64,000 nt of DNA from Cichorium intybus (taxonomy: Eukaryota; Streptophyta; Magnoliopsida; Asterales; Asteraceae). Each line of letters starts with the position of its first letter. Position 1 is the stretch's first letter. The notes under the pieces are model-generated. The model saw nothing but the letters and a program-made list of their open reading frames with translations. It was not told where the DNA came from and did no database searches. Both the position numbers and the translations under genes were made by a program. Where the stretch lies: assembly GCA_023525715.1 (NCBI GenBank), contig CM042016.1, positions 61,913,882-61,977,881 of the forward strand. The letters are read 5' to 3'. Shown here in pieces: positions 10,071 to 20,966 of this stretch.

Positions 10071-11177
10071 TGTTTGTGCTAAGTTTGGATAGTTTATTTG
10101 GTGGTACTTGAACATTTATTTGGTGGTTTGTTAGTTTTTTTATTTGTTTACTTTCTTTGATGGAATGTGTTAAGTCTTGAACAATAGGTTGCTTCTAATA
10201 TATATGTTTCGAATCATAGTTTCCTTATTAATGAATATGGTGTTATCTGATGTCTTTGTTTAGAAGCATTATATATATGTATATGTCTGAATTATGTAAT
10301 ACTGAAATCTAGCCTTGGATTTCAGAACTCTACAAAGTGAAAGTTCTCGACATATGAAGACAATCAAGTTCAGAAGACATCAATATCAGAAGTACGCTAA
10401 GGCTCAAACGTCTATCAAGTTTGGAAGCCATATTCCGAAGTCACCATGTTCAGAAGATGTCAAGATACCGAAATCCACTCAGGATTTCGGATTCAGCAAC
10501 TTAAGGAACTTCAGAGGACTATTGTACTTAATCAACATCAATGAAGACTGAAGACTGAAGACTGAAGATGAAGATAAGACAAAAGATAAGAGCTTCAAGT
10601 AATATAGAATGATTAGACTAGATATGGCGTGTCTTTTTAGAAGCATGTTCGTGTACTGTTTGTATTATTATATTCTAGATAAGCCACCCTAGTCTGACAT
10701 TGTATTATTATATTAGTTAGAACCATCTTGTCTGAATGAAAAGAGACGTGTTGTCTGCTCTTCAGTCCTTATGATATTGTCCAAAAGTCTTCCCTTGCAC
10801 TATAAAAGGGAGACCAAGTCTTCACTCAGTCCTCATGTTTTGAGAGCTGATCTGTAACGATTCATCTTTAATATATAAAATCCTCTCATTCCATCATATC
10901 TTCAGTTGTTCATATCTGTTCTTACTTTGTTCTTTCATTTCTAGTATTTCAATCGTATTGTCTTTACCTTTTCATGTTGTTAACTGTTTGCACTTTTATT
11001 ATTGTTGAGCTTTAAGATCTAACTAAGTAAACCATCAAGTTTCCGAACTTGTCCTTATTTCCACAAACCACTCAAGTTTTCGGACTTGTTCAATCTTTCC
11101 AAACTTCTTATTTTGGAACTCATTCCTCATTCCGCAATCTCATTATTCCGCATTTTAGTTAGTTCAGGGTTCCAACA
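10071..11177 (+). repeat. 5' LTR of copia C4
   Basis: The right end (..GGGTTCCAACA) is set by the PBS that follows directly. The left end, TGTTTGTGC, is inferred from the point where C5 coding sequence stops. About 1.1 kb, with a TATA box at 10801-10808 and several TTCCGAA/TTCGGA repeats. A short GAAGACT tandem repeat lies at about 10543-10566. The 3' partner LTR was not found because the element is cut at 16053. Confidence 0.7.
10801..10808 (+). promoter_or_regulatory. TATA box of the C4 LTR
   Basis: TATAAAAG preceded by CTTGCAC, inside the LTR about 370 bases before its end. Confidence 0.65.
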
Positions 11178-11179
11178 AT

Positions 11180-11191
11180 TGGTATCAGAGC
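11180..11191 (+). other. Primer-binding site of C4 (tRNA-iMet)
   Basis: TGGTATCAGAGC, complementary to the 3' end of plant initiator tRNA-Met, two bases after the LTR end at 11177. Confidence 0.9.
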
Positions 11192-11349
11192 CATAATAGC
11201 TGTCTTTAAGATTCACGGTGCTAAGTTTGCTCGAGCCTTGGCTAAAGCAACAACCCTTGAATCCTCTGTAGAGCTTGCATGCTATTGAAGCTCAAGTTCT
11301 TAAATTTTTCGTGTGAAGCAGTAAAAACTTCTTTTTCTTGAAAATACAA

Positions 11350-11940
11350 ATGAATTATTCTCTTAACGTAGCCAATAGCGTCGGAAGCTCAAATCGAGCC
11401 CCTATACTCATTCCCACTGAGTATAATGGCTGGGCCACCATAATGCAAAATAATCTTCGTAGACAAGGGAAAGATATCTGGCGTTCAATTGAGGAGAGAC
11501 CCCATATCCCAACATATGTCCCAAGAGCAGACATAACAGAAGGCGCTCTGGGTGGTGCACCTCAACCCATATTAACTCCATTGGATACCAAGAAAATGGA
11601 AAATGATCAAATCGCATTCACTGAGATTTCATGTGGCGTTCCTCTAGAAATCTTTGATCTCTTACAGAACTGCACTACGGCCCAATAAATCTAGATCCTA
11701 TTGCAGAATATGTTTAAAGGGACAGAGGAAGTGAAGGATAAAAATCTAATAGCAAGTCTTGTAGAGTACAATCAATTTCCAGCCTTTCCTGGAGAAACCT
11801 TAAGTCAAGCATTCACTCGCTTCTCTCTAATTGTCACAAGACTCCTAAGTTCAAGAGCCACAAGGTCCAACCAAGAAGTCAATCTCCGATTTCTAGACGG
11901 ACTAGGGAGAGATTGGATGCTAGTTAAAATGATACTCTAG
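11350..11940 (+). pseudogene. gag: copia C4 gag, N-terminal half
   Basis: The ATG at 11350 opens MNYSLNVANSVGSS, followed by a Gag core with 'IPTEYNGW', 'DIWRSIEERPH' and, after a frame change near 11690, FPGETLSQAFTRF and NLRFLDGLGRDW. These match the homologous stretch of C1 Gag (DLWRSVTEGPH; INIKFLYSLRKEW). The frame ends at TAG 11938-11940, where related proteins continue. Gag forms the particle and binds RNA; this copy has a frameshift and a stop. Confidence 0.75.
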
Positions 11941-14414
11941 GATTCTGGCAAATTAAAAACTTATAACATATATCGTCTCTACAACAACTTGCTTAGACAG
12001 AAAAACGACGTGAAGAACAACCGGTCACAACTTGGTGGACCATTGGCGTTGGTGGCGGAACACAACCTTCCAGTGCTGGGTAACACTCCTCAGCATGTTG
12101 TGCATATTCAGTAAGCTGTTCAGCAACCAGCTTACATTTTAGTCGCAACCACCAAAACGCTCCTAACTTAAAAAATCCAGTTCACCAAATTGCTCCTAGC
12201 TAAACGAGTCAGCTAACTTACCAGTAAACTCCTGTTCCATCCTACCATCCTTCTCAGCCACATATATGTTACCCATCGTATTACCAAACGCCACAAATTC
12301 AGTACCAGGTTCCAGCTCCACAACCATTCGTTCAGTCAACAGCTCCGATACTAGCACTTCCGGCTCCACCTTCGGAATCGTGCTATTCAGAATATGACGA
12401 AGAGGAACAAGCAGCATATCAACATGAAATTGCCTTGATCAGCCAAAAATTTAATCGAATACCATTGTACACTAGTCCAAAGAAAAACTTTTGTCGTTCT
12501 AACCAACGTGTAGGTTATGTATCCAGGAATCAGAACAACTATCAGAGAGGTCAGTACCAATCAACTCAGAACCAGCATCAGCCAAATCAGAACCAGCATC
12601 ATCCGAACGTTTCATTCTCATAATATTTATTCTACTGATGGATATGATGAAGTGATGAAATTGAGGAGTAGACTAGAGGATAAGAAGCTTTTTTGTGATA
12701 AACTTTATGCTGATTTGAAAATCCAACAGACTTCTAGGATTTTGTTAGAAAACTCAAATCAGCTTTTGACTTCACAAAGGGATATTTCCCGAAGTGACAA
12801 TGTACGACTTAACCGATTAATAGATCAGTTGTATCATGCAACTGAAGTTTTCAAATCTCCTTCAAATGCTAATTCTTCAGAAAATACTTTCAATTGGGGT
12901 TGGGCGAGAAAAGAAAAAAATAAAAATTACCTTATCTAGTCCAAACAAAGTCCATTCTTTAGATATCCGTCAAACGAATATGATGATAAAAATGATGAGG
13001 ACTTGACCAAAAGGTTGTCTGAAACTCCTCTAGTTGACTCAGAGGCTGCAACCTCTGATTCAACTAAGGGAGCTAAAATTCCCTTCTCTTATTTTTTGGA
13101 AGTTGACACTGCTGAAAGCAGTAAATTGTCAACAATTTCGGTCCCCTTTGTGCCTCAACACTTGACCTCAGTCCCAAATGACCCTCCCTCAACTTCTCAC
13201 CAACATTCATTTTTTGCAAAACTACAAAGCAACTGTGTTGCTGAAGAATTCAATCCATGTCTTACAAATGTGGAAAATTCAAAGGTAGAAATAGTTGATG
13301 AAGAAATTGAGATGGAGAAATGTCTAACCATAGTTATCATCAGAACTGATTTTAATAAAATTACGATTAAAAGTCTTATTGTTGATAATACATCAAAAGT
13401 GACTATTGAAACATCTTCTTCAGGCACCAAGTCATATGTCGATGTCTTACAAAATAATCTTCCAAAAACTTCAAACTCGAATAACAACATTTCTCTCGAA
13501 AAACTTAAAATTAGTCAGGAAGAGTCAAACACATTAAATGATTCTTTAGTTGACTCTTCCTCGCCTAAATAAAATTTGAAAAAAGGAAAGGGACAAAATT
13601 TAACAAAAAAGGGGTAAAACCAATACTTAACCGAAAGGATCTTCGATCTTCCCGATCCCATGCGAGAGTTGAACAGAAAAATGACTTTTACAATCAAAGA
13701 AAATCAAACACTAAATCCTCTTCCATCACTCTGAAACATACTCAGAACCTCGCTCCTTCGGTACCACATAAGTATATTCACAAGGGTCTGCTTCTGACCC
13801 CAAACACCAAAATTGTTCATTATTGTCAAACTACAAATTGCTTAGATTATCATTACGAATTTCCCAAAGTTTCCTATTTTGCGAAAACAGCAAAGTCTGT
13901 TCTCTCAACCACAAGAAAGCGTAATACTGAGTCAAACAAACCAAGTTCTTCAGAATCAATCAATTTCTCAGAAATTTCAAGGAAAAACAATCAACAGCAA
14001 AATATTTTCAGAACCAGAAACAACTTTCAAAAAGGAAAAACTATTTCAAACTTTCAGAAAGTTGAAAAATCTAACACTTTACAAATGAAGACAGTTCCGA
14101 AAATTTTAAAGTGTTAACAAACCGATACTTGCTATCATTGCTGCAACATCCCAAAAACATCATCTGTTACTTCTGAGATCAACTATAAACCAAAGAACTT
14201 CAACTATAAAAAAAATCTCTTTCAAAAATTCCAAAATAAAATTGTTCGAAAATGGGTTGTAAAAATTCCAACTTCTAAATTAAAACCTTCTGACTCAATC
14301 ACTCATGCTTCAGAAGTTGAAACTTCTACCAACAGAACAATCAAGAAAAAGTCTCCCAAGTCTGGAAAAACCAATGAGCCAAAACAAGTTTGGGTACCCA
14401 AACTAACTATCTAA
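11941..14414 (+). pseudogene. gag: copia C4 gag, C-terminal region (heavily decayed)
   Basis: Short frames on the plus strand (12435-12623, 12640-12940, 13003-13572, 13879-14088) correspond in position to the long gag C-terminal region of C1. They include a charged segment like the C1 coiled-coil (LRSRLEDKKLFCDKLYADL) and a Ser/Thr-rich stretch. The last frame ends NEPKQVWVPKLTI and TAA, followed by a TTTTCAG just before protease. No CCHC knuckle was found, so it may be lost in the 11941-12430 stretch. Confidence 0.6.
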
Positions 14415-14429
14415 TTTTCAGGCATTCAC

Positions 14430-14868
14430 AGAGGAGCAGGATGACGAATGGCTTATAGACAGTGCTTGCTCAATGCACATGACCGAGAGATTGAAATTTT
14501 TGAGGGATTATCGAGAAGCCAACCATGGAGGATATGTAACTTTTGGAAATGATGCTAACGGTATAATCAAAGGATATGGGGTTCTGACAAATCGAAACTT
14601 CACAATTCAGAAAGCTACCTACGTCCTCGGACTCAAGCACAACCTAGTAAGCGTAGGACAACTTGTCAGTACTGGTCTCTGGGTAGAATTTGATGACGAG
14701 TTCAGCTATATCATGACCAAGACCCGAGACAGATGTTTGGTGAAGTCTGAAAACATGTCAACATGTTCCCTCTGGACATTTCTTTATTTCCTGGAAAGCC
14801 TCTATTGTGCTTACTTTCGAAGGCTCATTCCGAAGTTAGCTGGTTATGGCATCAGAAGTTGGCACATC
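14430..14868 (+). pseudogene. pol: Protease region of copia C4
   Basis: The frame opens with the aspartic protease motif WLIDSACSMHMT. It continues through YVTFGNDANGIIKGYGV and GLKHNLVSVGQLVSTG, the usual flap-side region. The catalytic Asp of 'DSA' is present. The frame ends at a TAA after a damaged GAG-pre-integrase start. The active-site Gly of C1 (DSG) is Ala here, as in many copia elements. Confidence 0.75.
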
Positions 14869-15707
14869 TAAACTTTCGATACATTCTCCAGTTAGTAACA
14901 TGAGAGATGGTCAGATGAATCCCACTTCTGAAGTTTGATAACGAGAATCTATATGCCGCATGTGCACTTTGGAAACAGAAGAAGAAACCTCATAAGTCCA
15001 TCATAGACTCAAGTATATCTCATCCTTTAGAACTTCTTCATATCGATCTTTGTGGTCCATCGATAGTTGCAAGTTTGAACCACAAGAAATATATTTTGGT
15101 GATTGTGGATGACTTCACCCGCTTCACCTGGGTATTCTTCTTGAGGTTAAAGTCAGACACCTTCCTAGAACTCCGAAATTTCATAGTATCAATTGAGCTA
15201 AAGGTGCAACTGCCAGTCAGAAGAATCCGAAGTGATAATGGAACAGAATTCAACAATCGACAACTAGAAGAATTCCTAGCTTCAAAAGGAATTGAGCATA
15301 ACTTCTTAGCTCCTTATACACCTCAACAAAATGGTGTGGTAGAAAGGAGAAACAGAACTCTAGTTGAAGCAGCTAGATCAATGCTAAACTTTACCAACCT
15401 TCCATTATCCTTCTAGGTAGAAGCTATAGCAACAGCTTGTTTTGTACAGAATCGATCAATTATCAACAAGAGACTTCAGATGACTCCCTATGAAGTGTTA
15501 AATGAGAGAAAACCCAATGCTAAAAGTTTTCATATTTTTGGTTGTTGTTGCTTCATCAAAAATAACAAATATCACTTAGGAAAATTTGTGCGCAAAAGTG
15601 ATGAAGCAATATTCATGGGTTATTCATCTAAATCTGTTGCTTACTGTGTGCTGAACAGGAGAATGCGAGTTATTGAAGAAAGCTTTGACATAGAATTTGA
15701 TGACTAA
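14869..15707 (+). pseudogene. pol: Integrase of copia C4 (stops)
   Basis: After a damaged zinc region, the rve core is well preserved. HIDLCGPS, VDDFTRFTWVFF, RSDNGTEF and NGVVERRNRT give the D, D-35-E triad with exact 35-residue spacing. A TAG at about 15415 (a Trp in relatives) interrupts the C-terminal part, which resumes with MTPYEVLNERKPNAKSFHIFGC and ends at TAA near 15707. Integrase would insert the cDNA; this copy is inactive. Confidence 0.85.
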
Positions 15708-16053
15708 TAATTATGGAGAAACCCAACACAAGGCATTCTATATGTCATGGAGGCTGACATTACAGAAGGTCATCAACCTATTCCTACAATTGAAGTAGAC
15801 TATGATCTTCTCTTCGACCCTAGAGAGACATCAACTCATGCAGAAGTCATTCGCTCTCCTGAAGCTTTTCAGCAGCTCACAACAGCTTCCACTCCTTCAA
15901 CTTCTACATCTACTGAATCTACTGTTCCAACAAACCAGTTTAGAATTTCAACTATTAATGCAACATTTGAGGGGGAGCCTTTGCTCCCTTCACAGACTCA
16001 ACAGATTCAGGGGGAGCCTCCGCTCCCAACACATATCGAGGGGGAGCTCTCGC
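15708..16053 (+). pseudogene. pol: IN-RT linker of copia C4, truncated by G2
   Basis: A Ser/Thr/Pro-rich linker with three in-frame GEP/GEL codon sets formed by AGGGGGAG tracts (15969-15977, 16009-16016 and 16038-16046). Reverse transcriptase should follow but the sequence changes at 16054 to a gypsy LTR fragment, so RT, RNase H and 3' LTR are absent. Confidence 0.7.
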
Positions 16054-16147
16054 TGACATCGCAACGGTCGTCATGCGATCAAAAATAATAAAACCTCACT
16101 CTCACTTAGTATAGTGGAAGTTAGGGTCGATCCACAGGAGTTTCGTT
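16054..16147 (-). repeat. Fragment of G2 3' LTR
   Basis: These 94 bases (TGACATCGCAACGG.. to ..GGAGTTTCGT) repeat the start of the LTR at 16601 with a few differences. In minus-strand reading this is the terminal end of the 3' LTR, joined directly to gag by an internal deletion of the element. Confidence 0.75.
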
Positions 16148-16461
16148 GGGAAACGGTGGTTTGCTGTCTAGGCTATGGGTTGCCATCTCGGGTCGGCACT
16201 CCCCACACCATAGCAGCTGAAAAAGGGTTGGTGGTTTGTTGTTGAAATGGTGGAACCGAAGGCGGAGTGCATGCTGGTATTAATGTAGGGGCTGAAACCG
16301 CACCACCAGTAGCACTCGTGCTCATTGGTAACATCCTCTATACTAACACTACTAGGACGCATCTTATCTAAGCGCCTATGTGCACGGTTCTTGTGCGCGG
16401 TTCGTTCGATTTCAGAGTCAAAAAGAAAGGGTGATAACTGCCCACCCCGACGGGTACGCAT
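16148..16461 (-). pseudogene. gag: gypsy G2 gag, N-terminal remnant
   Basis: The minus strand opens MRTRRGGQLSPFLFDSEIERTA at 16461, close to the G1 start MRTRRGEQLSP. About 98 codons remain before the frame runs into the LTR fragment. All of the Gag core, protease, RT and integrase is missing, so G2 could move only with proteins supplied by a relative. Confidence 0.75.
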
Positions 16462-16577
16462 GCACTAGTGCAATACGCCCGTCAAAACCAAAACAAGACT
16501 ACTAACTAAAATCAAATCTCAAAACTAAAAATCAGAAAACAAACTCCCAACAGATCACCTACTCTTAAGCTCACAAC

Positions 16578-16594
16578 TCTCCGGCAACGACGCC
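16578..16594 (-). other. Primer-binding site of G2 (tRNA-Asp type)
   Basis: The plus strand reads CTCCGGCAACGACGCCA, a damaged version of the tRNA-Asp 3' end used by G1, six bases from the LTR. Confidence 0.65.
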
Positions 16595-16600
16595 AAAATT

Positions 16601-17482
16601 TGACATCGCAGCGGTCGTCATGCGGTCAAAAATAACAAAACCTCACTCTCACTTAGTATAGTGGAAGTCACGGTCGATCCACAGGAGTTTCGTGGTCAAG
16701 GTAGGTAATAGATTACCAGTTGCAGTGTCATGCTACAACCAGAGGGACTAATCTCTACTTTCCCAAAAACAGTCCAAAAACCAAAATCCAAACTAATACC
16801 AAAATTCCAAAAATACCAATAAACAGAAACAAACAAGGTCAATCAGAAACAGAAACAAACAAGATACCAAAAACACCAATAAACATATAACCGCATGATT
16901 AATTGCATAAAACTCAGATCCCAAACATCCAAAACAGTAAAGAACGAAAATCAGAAACTAATGCTAATGGTTGTCACACCCAAAAACACTAAGCTAAACA
17001 ACTAAAACAACTAAACTAATATGAAAACTAAGTGAAGAAACATAAATACCATGAATGGCGACTGAAAACCGAAACTTGGAGTCAAAGAAGCCTCAGATCC
17101 ACCTTCGGGGTCGTTCCTTGCCTGCTGATTTCGACCTAATGGCCTCTATTTATAGTTGTTGAAAAATAAGTGACCGCGTCGCCCGGCTCTCATATCCGCG
17201 GCGCGCGTATAGGCTTATCCCCGTTTTTTCGTCTTTTGAATTCTTCCCACCGCCTTATCGTTGACTCAACGCAGCGCGCCTTCATGCATCCCCGCGGCGC
17301 ACGTGTTCAGTTGACTGTTTTTGTCTTTATCTCCAAACTTCATCCATTTTGTACACATTTAACCCCTCTTTGTAACTTTTCTTTCCATAAGCATTGACAC
17401 AAAAAGTGAGTGTACCACAACATATATGATATAAAATCACTAAGAATAGGGCTCAACAACGACTAAAATACTTGATATTGCA
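16601..17482 (-). repeat. 5' LTR of gypsy G2
   Basis: It begins TGACATCGCAGCGG, next to the PBS, and follows the G1 LTR in outline, including the TATA box (complement at 17145-17154), the GC-rich CGCG blocks (17172-17207 and 17268-17306) and the 'CTTGATAT' end region. The outer end is shortened to TTGATATTGCA relative to G1. No target-site duplication pairs the two G2 ends. Confidence 0.75.
17145..17154 (-). promoter_or_regulatory. TATA box of the G2 LTR
   Basis: The minus strand reads CTATAAATAG, at the equivalent place to the G1 LTR TATA box. Confidence 0.55.
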
Positions 17483-17948
17483 TAACACAAGTGAAGATGA
17501 TACGGTGCATGAGGCGGTGAAGCGGGTTGCAGAGCTGGCTCTCCCTGGCCGACCCCGCCTCGAACTGAATATTGGACATCGTAGCCCAAATTGTCGCATT
17601 GGCAGCCCGATCCGGCTGCCCCTGAATACACGCCCGAAGAAATGGCGCAAAGTGACGGCTCTGGAGCTCCTCCTCCGTGTAAATCTCCATGCGCCTCCTA
17701 AAGTCCCGGAGACTGCACTCCCTACTAACTCCACCTAATCTGAAACTGATCGGCCTGGGCCATGCCTCCCGCGCGCTCGGTGCGTAATGAACTGTGGACA
17801 GGAACTCCAGGAGAAGCTTCATGTAGACTGTATTGTCCTGGTTGGCCATCAGCCTCTCCCAGCCATGCCACGTAAATGTGAACTCCCCAGTGGACCAGGT
17901 GCGATGAAGAAATGGCTCGATCTCAGCCCACAATTCGGACTGCCCAAG
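17483..17948 (-). pseudogene. Athila-type ORF fragment
   Basis: The minus-strand open frame includes ELWAEIEPFLHRTW, VYMKLLLEFLSTVHYAP, ISFRLGGVSRECSLRDF and NPLHRLMHRIIFTCV. This arrangement (a conserved 'EFLST', 'FRLGG.. SL.DF' and 'NPLHRLIHR' series) is what I associate with the large ORF of Athila-like gypsy elements, often annotated as a putative plant transposon protein. The frame is open for about 155 codons. It is truncated on one side by LTR S1 at 17949 and on the other by G2. Confidence 0.6.
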
Positions 17949-19623
17949 TGTAACGCCCCGATTTTCGTAATTTTTTTTTATTTTAAAACATAATAATGCT
18001 AAAAGCACGTTAGTGCCAAAGGCACAAAAACATTAAAAGCACAATAGTGCTATCGCTTATTTTAAAATATTATGTAACAAAAATGTCAATTTTTAAAAAC
18101 TTTTCTCATGACATAAAGTCACGTCTTAAAATATCGGTCCCAACAAAAACATTTAACTTTTAAGAAATATTTAAACCACTTCGGGGGTTACAACTTCGTA
18201 CCAAGCTAAACAATAGAAAGCAAGTCAGGATTACAAACCAGGATATCAGCCAAGGTTCGCTCCATCTAAAATCTCAATCACCTCGGGTCATCTACTTGCT
18301 TCTATGTCTCGTGTCTAAAACCTGGGATACATGGCATAAAATAAAATACGTAAGACAAAAACGTCTCGTGAACTACATGGGTTTTAGAATCAAAACATCA
18401 TTGAAAACGTTTTATAATAAATATCATGTATTTGATACATTTCTTTTCAAAATCCTTTGCAAAATAAGTCATATGACTGACCTTTTCTTTTCGAAAGCTT
18501 ATTTACAATCTGAGTCATATAAATGACATTTACTTCTTAAATTCTTTGCAGAAACAACTTATAGATGTTTTGAAACTTAAACAATAATCAGTTCAACACA
18601 ATTAATACAAAATAGATGCATATGCAATGCATGTTTTGCACACCAATGCAAAGCTCGCGGGTTCCGTACCCGCGTCTGAGGTCTAAAAGACCATGTCACA
18701 TTCGTGACAAAAGCTCACGGTTATATACCGTGTCTAGAGGTCTATAAAGACCAAGGCTTACCAAAATAGGAGAACAAACCCTCCTATAATGGTATCTAAA
18801 AGACTTCTACTTCGCGACGGGAGGTACCATCTCCGTAGAGTCAGTTGTCCCGTTACGGGGACGTGTCCGGACGTTGCTGACACATGCAATCACACTCTAT
18901 GCATGCATAAAAGCACTACTTATCTTTTGTACTAGAAATCATGAATGCCATGAGATGCATGTGCAATAACATAGACATTAACAAATTAAATCTTTCATAA
19001 ACTTATATAAGGATCAAATCATTTAGTACATATAATCATTGTTCTTTTGAAACAGTTTCATAACATTAGCACATAGTAGACTGACTACCAAAATATTCTT
19101 TCACAGGCATAGTAGGCTTGAAGCGAAAACAATCTTTCGGTAACAGAGTAGGCTAAATGCCAAAACATACTTTCGTAATCATTGTAGGCTTGATGCCAAA
19201 ACATTCTTTCAAATCATCATATAAAACTTTTATTATCATAACATACGTAGAAAGATTTGCATATCATTTGATATTCATAAGTCATATAAAAGCTTTGTTA
19301 ACAATTTTGCCATGTACCCCATAGTGGGAAAAAGCCACATGTACTCACCTTAGTAGCTAGGTACGTCTGGCTACACTAATCCACATAACTCTATCCTTCC
19401 GTTGCTCCAAAGCGTCTTTCAATCTCTATTAATCTAATAGAAGATTAGAATTTATTAGACAACTAAACATATAGTAATTGTCTAATCATTCTTGAACTAC
19501 TTCTAGTCATCATCTAGTTTCATTCCAATGTCCAAGTATGACTCTTAAGGCATAATAACCATTTTGGATGTTTTTACCCTTTTATCCCATTTTGACCACA
19601 AATGGTATTTTTCGGGTTCTACA
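17949..19623 (-). repeat. LTR S1 (gypsy, probable solo or broken LTR)
   Basis: The plus strand begins TGTAACGCCCC and ends TTTTTCGGGTTCTACA, giving TG..CA ends. Internal segments match S3 (for example 'ACATGGCATAAAA..ACGTAAGACAAAAA.GTCTCGTGA' and 'ACATGTACTCACC'). No coding sequence is present. The flanking 5-mers (CCAAG and AGGTA) do not match, so either one boundary is wrong or the flank was rearranged. It holds a cluster of small perfect hairpins at 18654-18753. Confidence 0.55.
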
Positions 19624-20535
19624 AGGTATTTCAACATCTTTCTAATTTTTTTACATATTCATAAACTTATCTCGATGGTTAGATGTCAGAACATCTTTCA
19701 TATTACTCATTTACACCATTGTTGCAAGAAATGTATCACCCAAACATCCAATGTATAGGATTTTGGAATCGGTTGACTTAGAGTCAAACGTAGAATGCAT
19801 ATCTTGAACAAATTAACAAAGTCATAGATTTACATAGACATGTAAAAGACATTAAGATTATGAGCAATGGACACATTAGTGAATTGCTCGAATCTACAAA
19901 TAAAACCACAATTGGTTATACTTCATAATATTTGCCAATCAGTATGACAAATATTACTTCACTTGTCAGAGCAAGTGATTGAATGAAACCTTGAACTGAT
20001 CAAGGACTTCAAAGGAAGTATAAAGATCAACATAGTCTAAGTGAAAAACATAAACTGAGAAAATGTTGCACATTTCATCCTCTTCCAAGAGCATTAATGG
20101 TTATAATGTGTCTCGGGGAAGAAGATTGAGCATTGACCGAAACATTTTGATCCTTGATGTATTAGATACACTTCCAATAAGTTTCAATAAACTAAATGTT
20201 CAACCAGTCAGACCATAAAACCATATTCCGACCACCTCTTAGACTAAGTAGGTTGCATAGACACCGTCTAAAGTGTAAAACGGGGTTCACCCCACTTGTA
20301 CATAGAGGGTCCAAGGTGATTTAGTGTCCGTCCGAACCTCATGACAAGCCTGAGCCTAATCAGCATTGTCGTTTCATTAGTCATCCCGCAAGAACCTTTG
20401 AAAGAAGAGCCCTTTTAGAAAGGACTAACATTCTAAGGAAACAGTGGGAGAAAGAGTGATCCTGAAGGACTTCAACGATTAGCCAAATAAAAGAACCTCT
20501 AGTCACCATTAGAACTTGACCAGGGTTCGTATTCC
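19624..20535. other. Unassigned AT-rich stretch
   Basis: No conserved protein signal was found in either strand. A minus-strand open frame at 20617-20381 overlaps the LTR of C3 and looks incidental. Several short inverted repeats (for example CTTGTCAGAGCAAG, and CCTTGAACTGATCAAGG near 20000) are present. It may be a remnant of another element. Confidence 0.5.
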
Positions 20536-20860
20536 TGTTAAACTTGACATATCCTTTGTGGATATAAAAATAAAAACCATTTGATTCAAGTGTGCGAAAT
20601 AAGAACAAGAATAACAAGATCAGATGGACGAACGATTGTCGAATGATTTGTATTCAACACTCAAGAACAATTCAAAGAGAACTATTATGTATGAGTGTGC
20701 CGTGAACGTAAGTTACAAAAGAGTACTTCTAAAACGTTAACCCTAGCAAGGGTACGTGCATGCCTTATATAGTCTAAGCTAAAAACGGAATGGACAGGCC
20801 CACCCGATAACTAAAAGGCTAATTACAAGGCGCAATTGACTCAACTAATTAATACTAACA
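20536..20860 (-). repeat. 3' LTR of copia C3 (candidate)
   Basis: It lies directly after a polypurine tract on the minus strand and begins TGTTAGTATT. A matching 5-bp inverted end, TGTTA/TAACA, gives a 325-bp LTR. A minus-strand TATA box (20765-20772) lies about 90 bases inside. The outer boundary rests only on the inverted ends, because the 5' LTR of C3 is not in the window. Confidence 0.5.
20765..20772 (-). promoter_or_regulatory. TATA box of the C3 LTR
   Basis: The minus strand reads CTATATAA and is followed by GGCATGC. Confidence 0.5.
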
Positions 20861-20873
20861 ATCTCCCACTTTG
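20861..20873 (-). other. Polypurine tract of C3
   Basis: The minus strand reads CAAAGTGGGAGAT immediately before the LTR start, the expected plus-strand primer of reverse transcription. It follows the third ORF, as in C1 and C2. Confidence 0.7.
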
Positions 20874-20966
20874 AGTAAAATTGCAAGAGGAAGATGGTCA
20901 CTCTTCCTTCTTCGGTGCCGAAACCGCCACCTTGAACAACATCGACATCATGTTCAAAAGCGTTCT

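Noticed and set aside
12196..12417. 73-codon minus-strand frame
   Set aside because: It lies inside the decayed C4 gag region with no homology in that direction; shadow frame.
18640..18760. Possible tRNA gene in the hairpin-rich part of S1
   Set aside because: The stems are sequential small hairpins; no cloverleaf, A/B box or acceptor stem could be fitted.
19624..20535. Extending S1 rightward to a GTCGTTTCA near 20370
   Set aside because: S1 similarity to S3 ends before this, and the TTTTTCGGGTTCTACA end at 19623 fits the ends of the related LTRs better.
20381..20617. Minus-strand 78-codon frame as a possible gene
   Set aside because: It straddles the candidate C3 LTR boundary, has no recognised motif and no related copy in the window.
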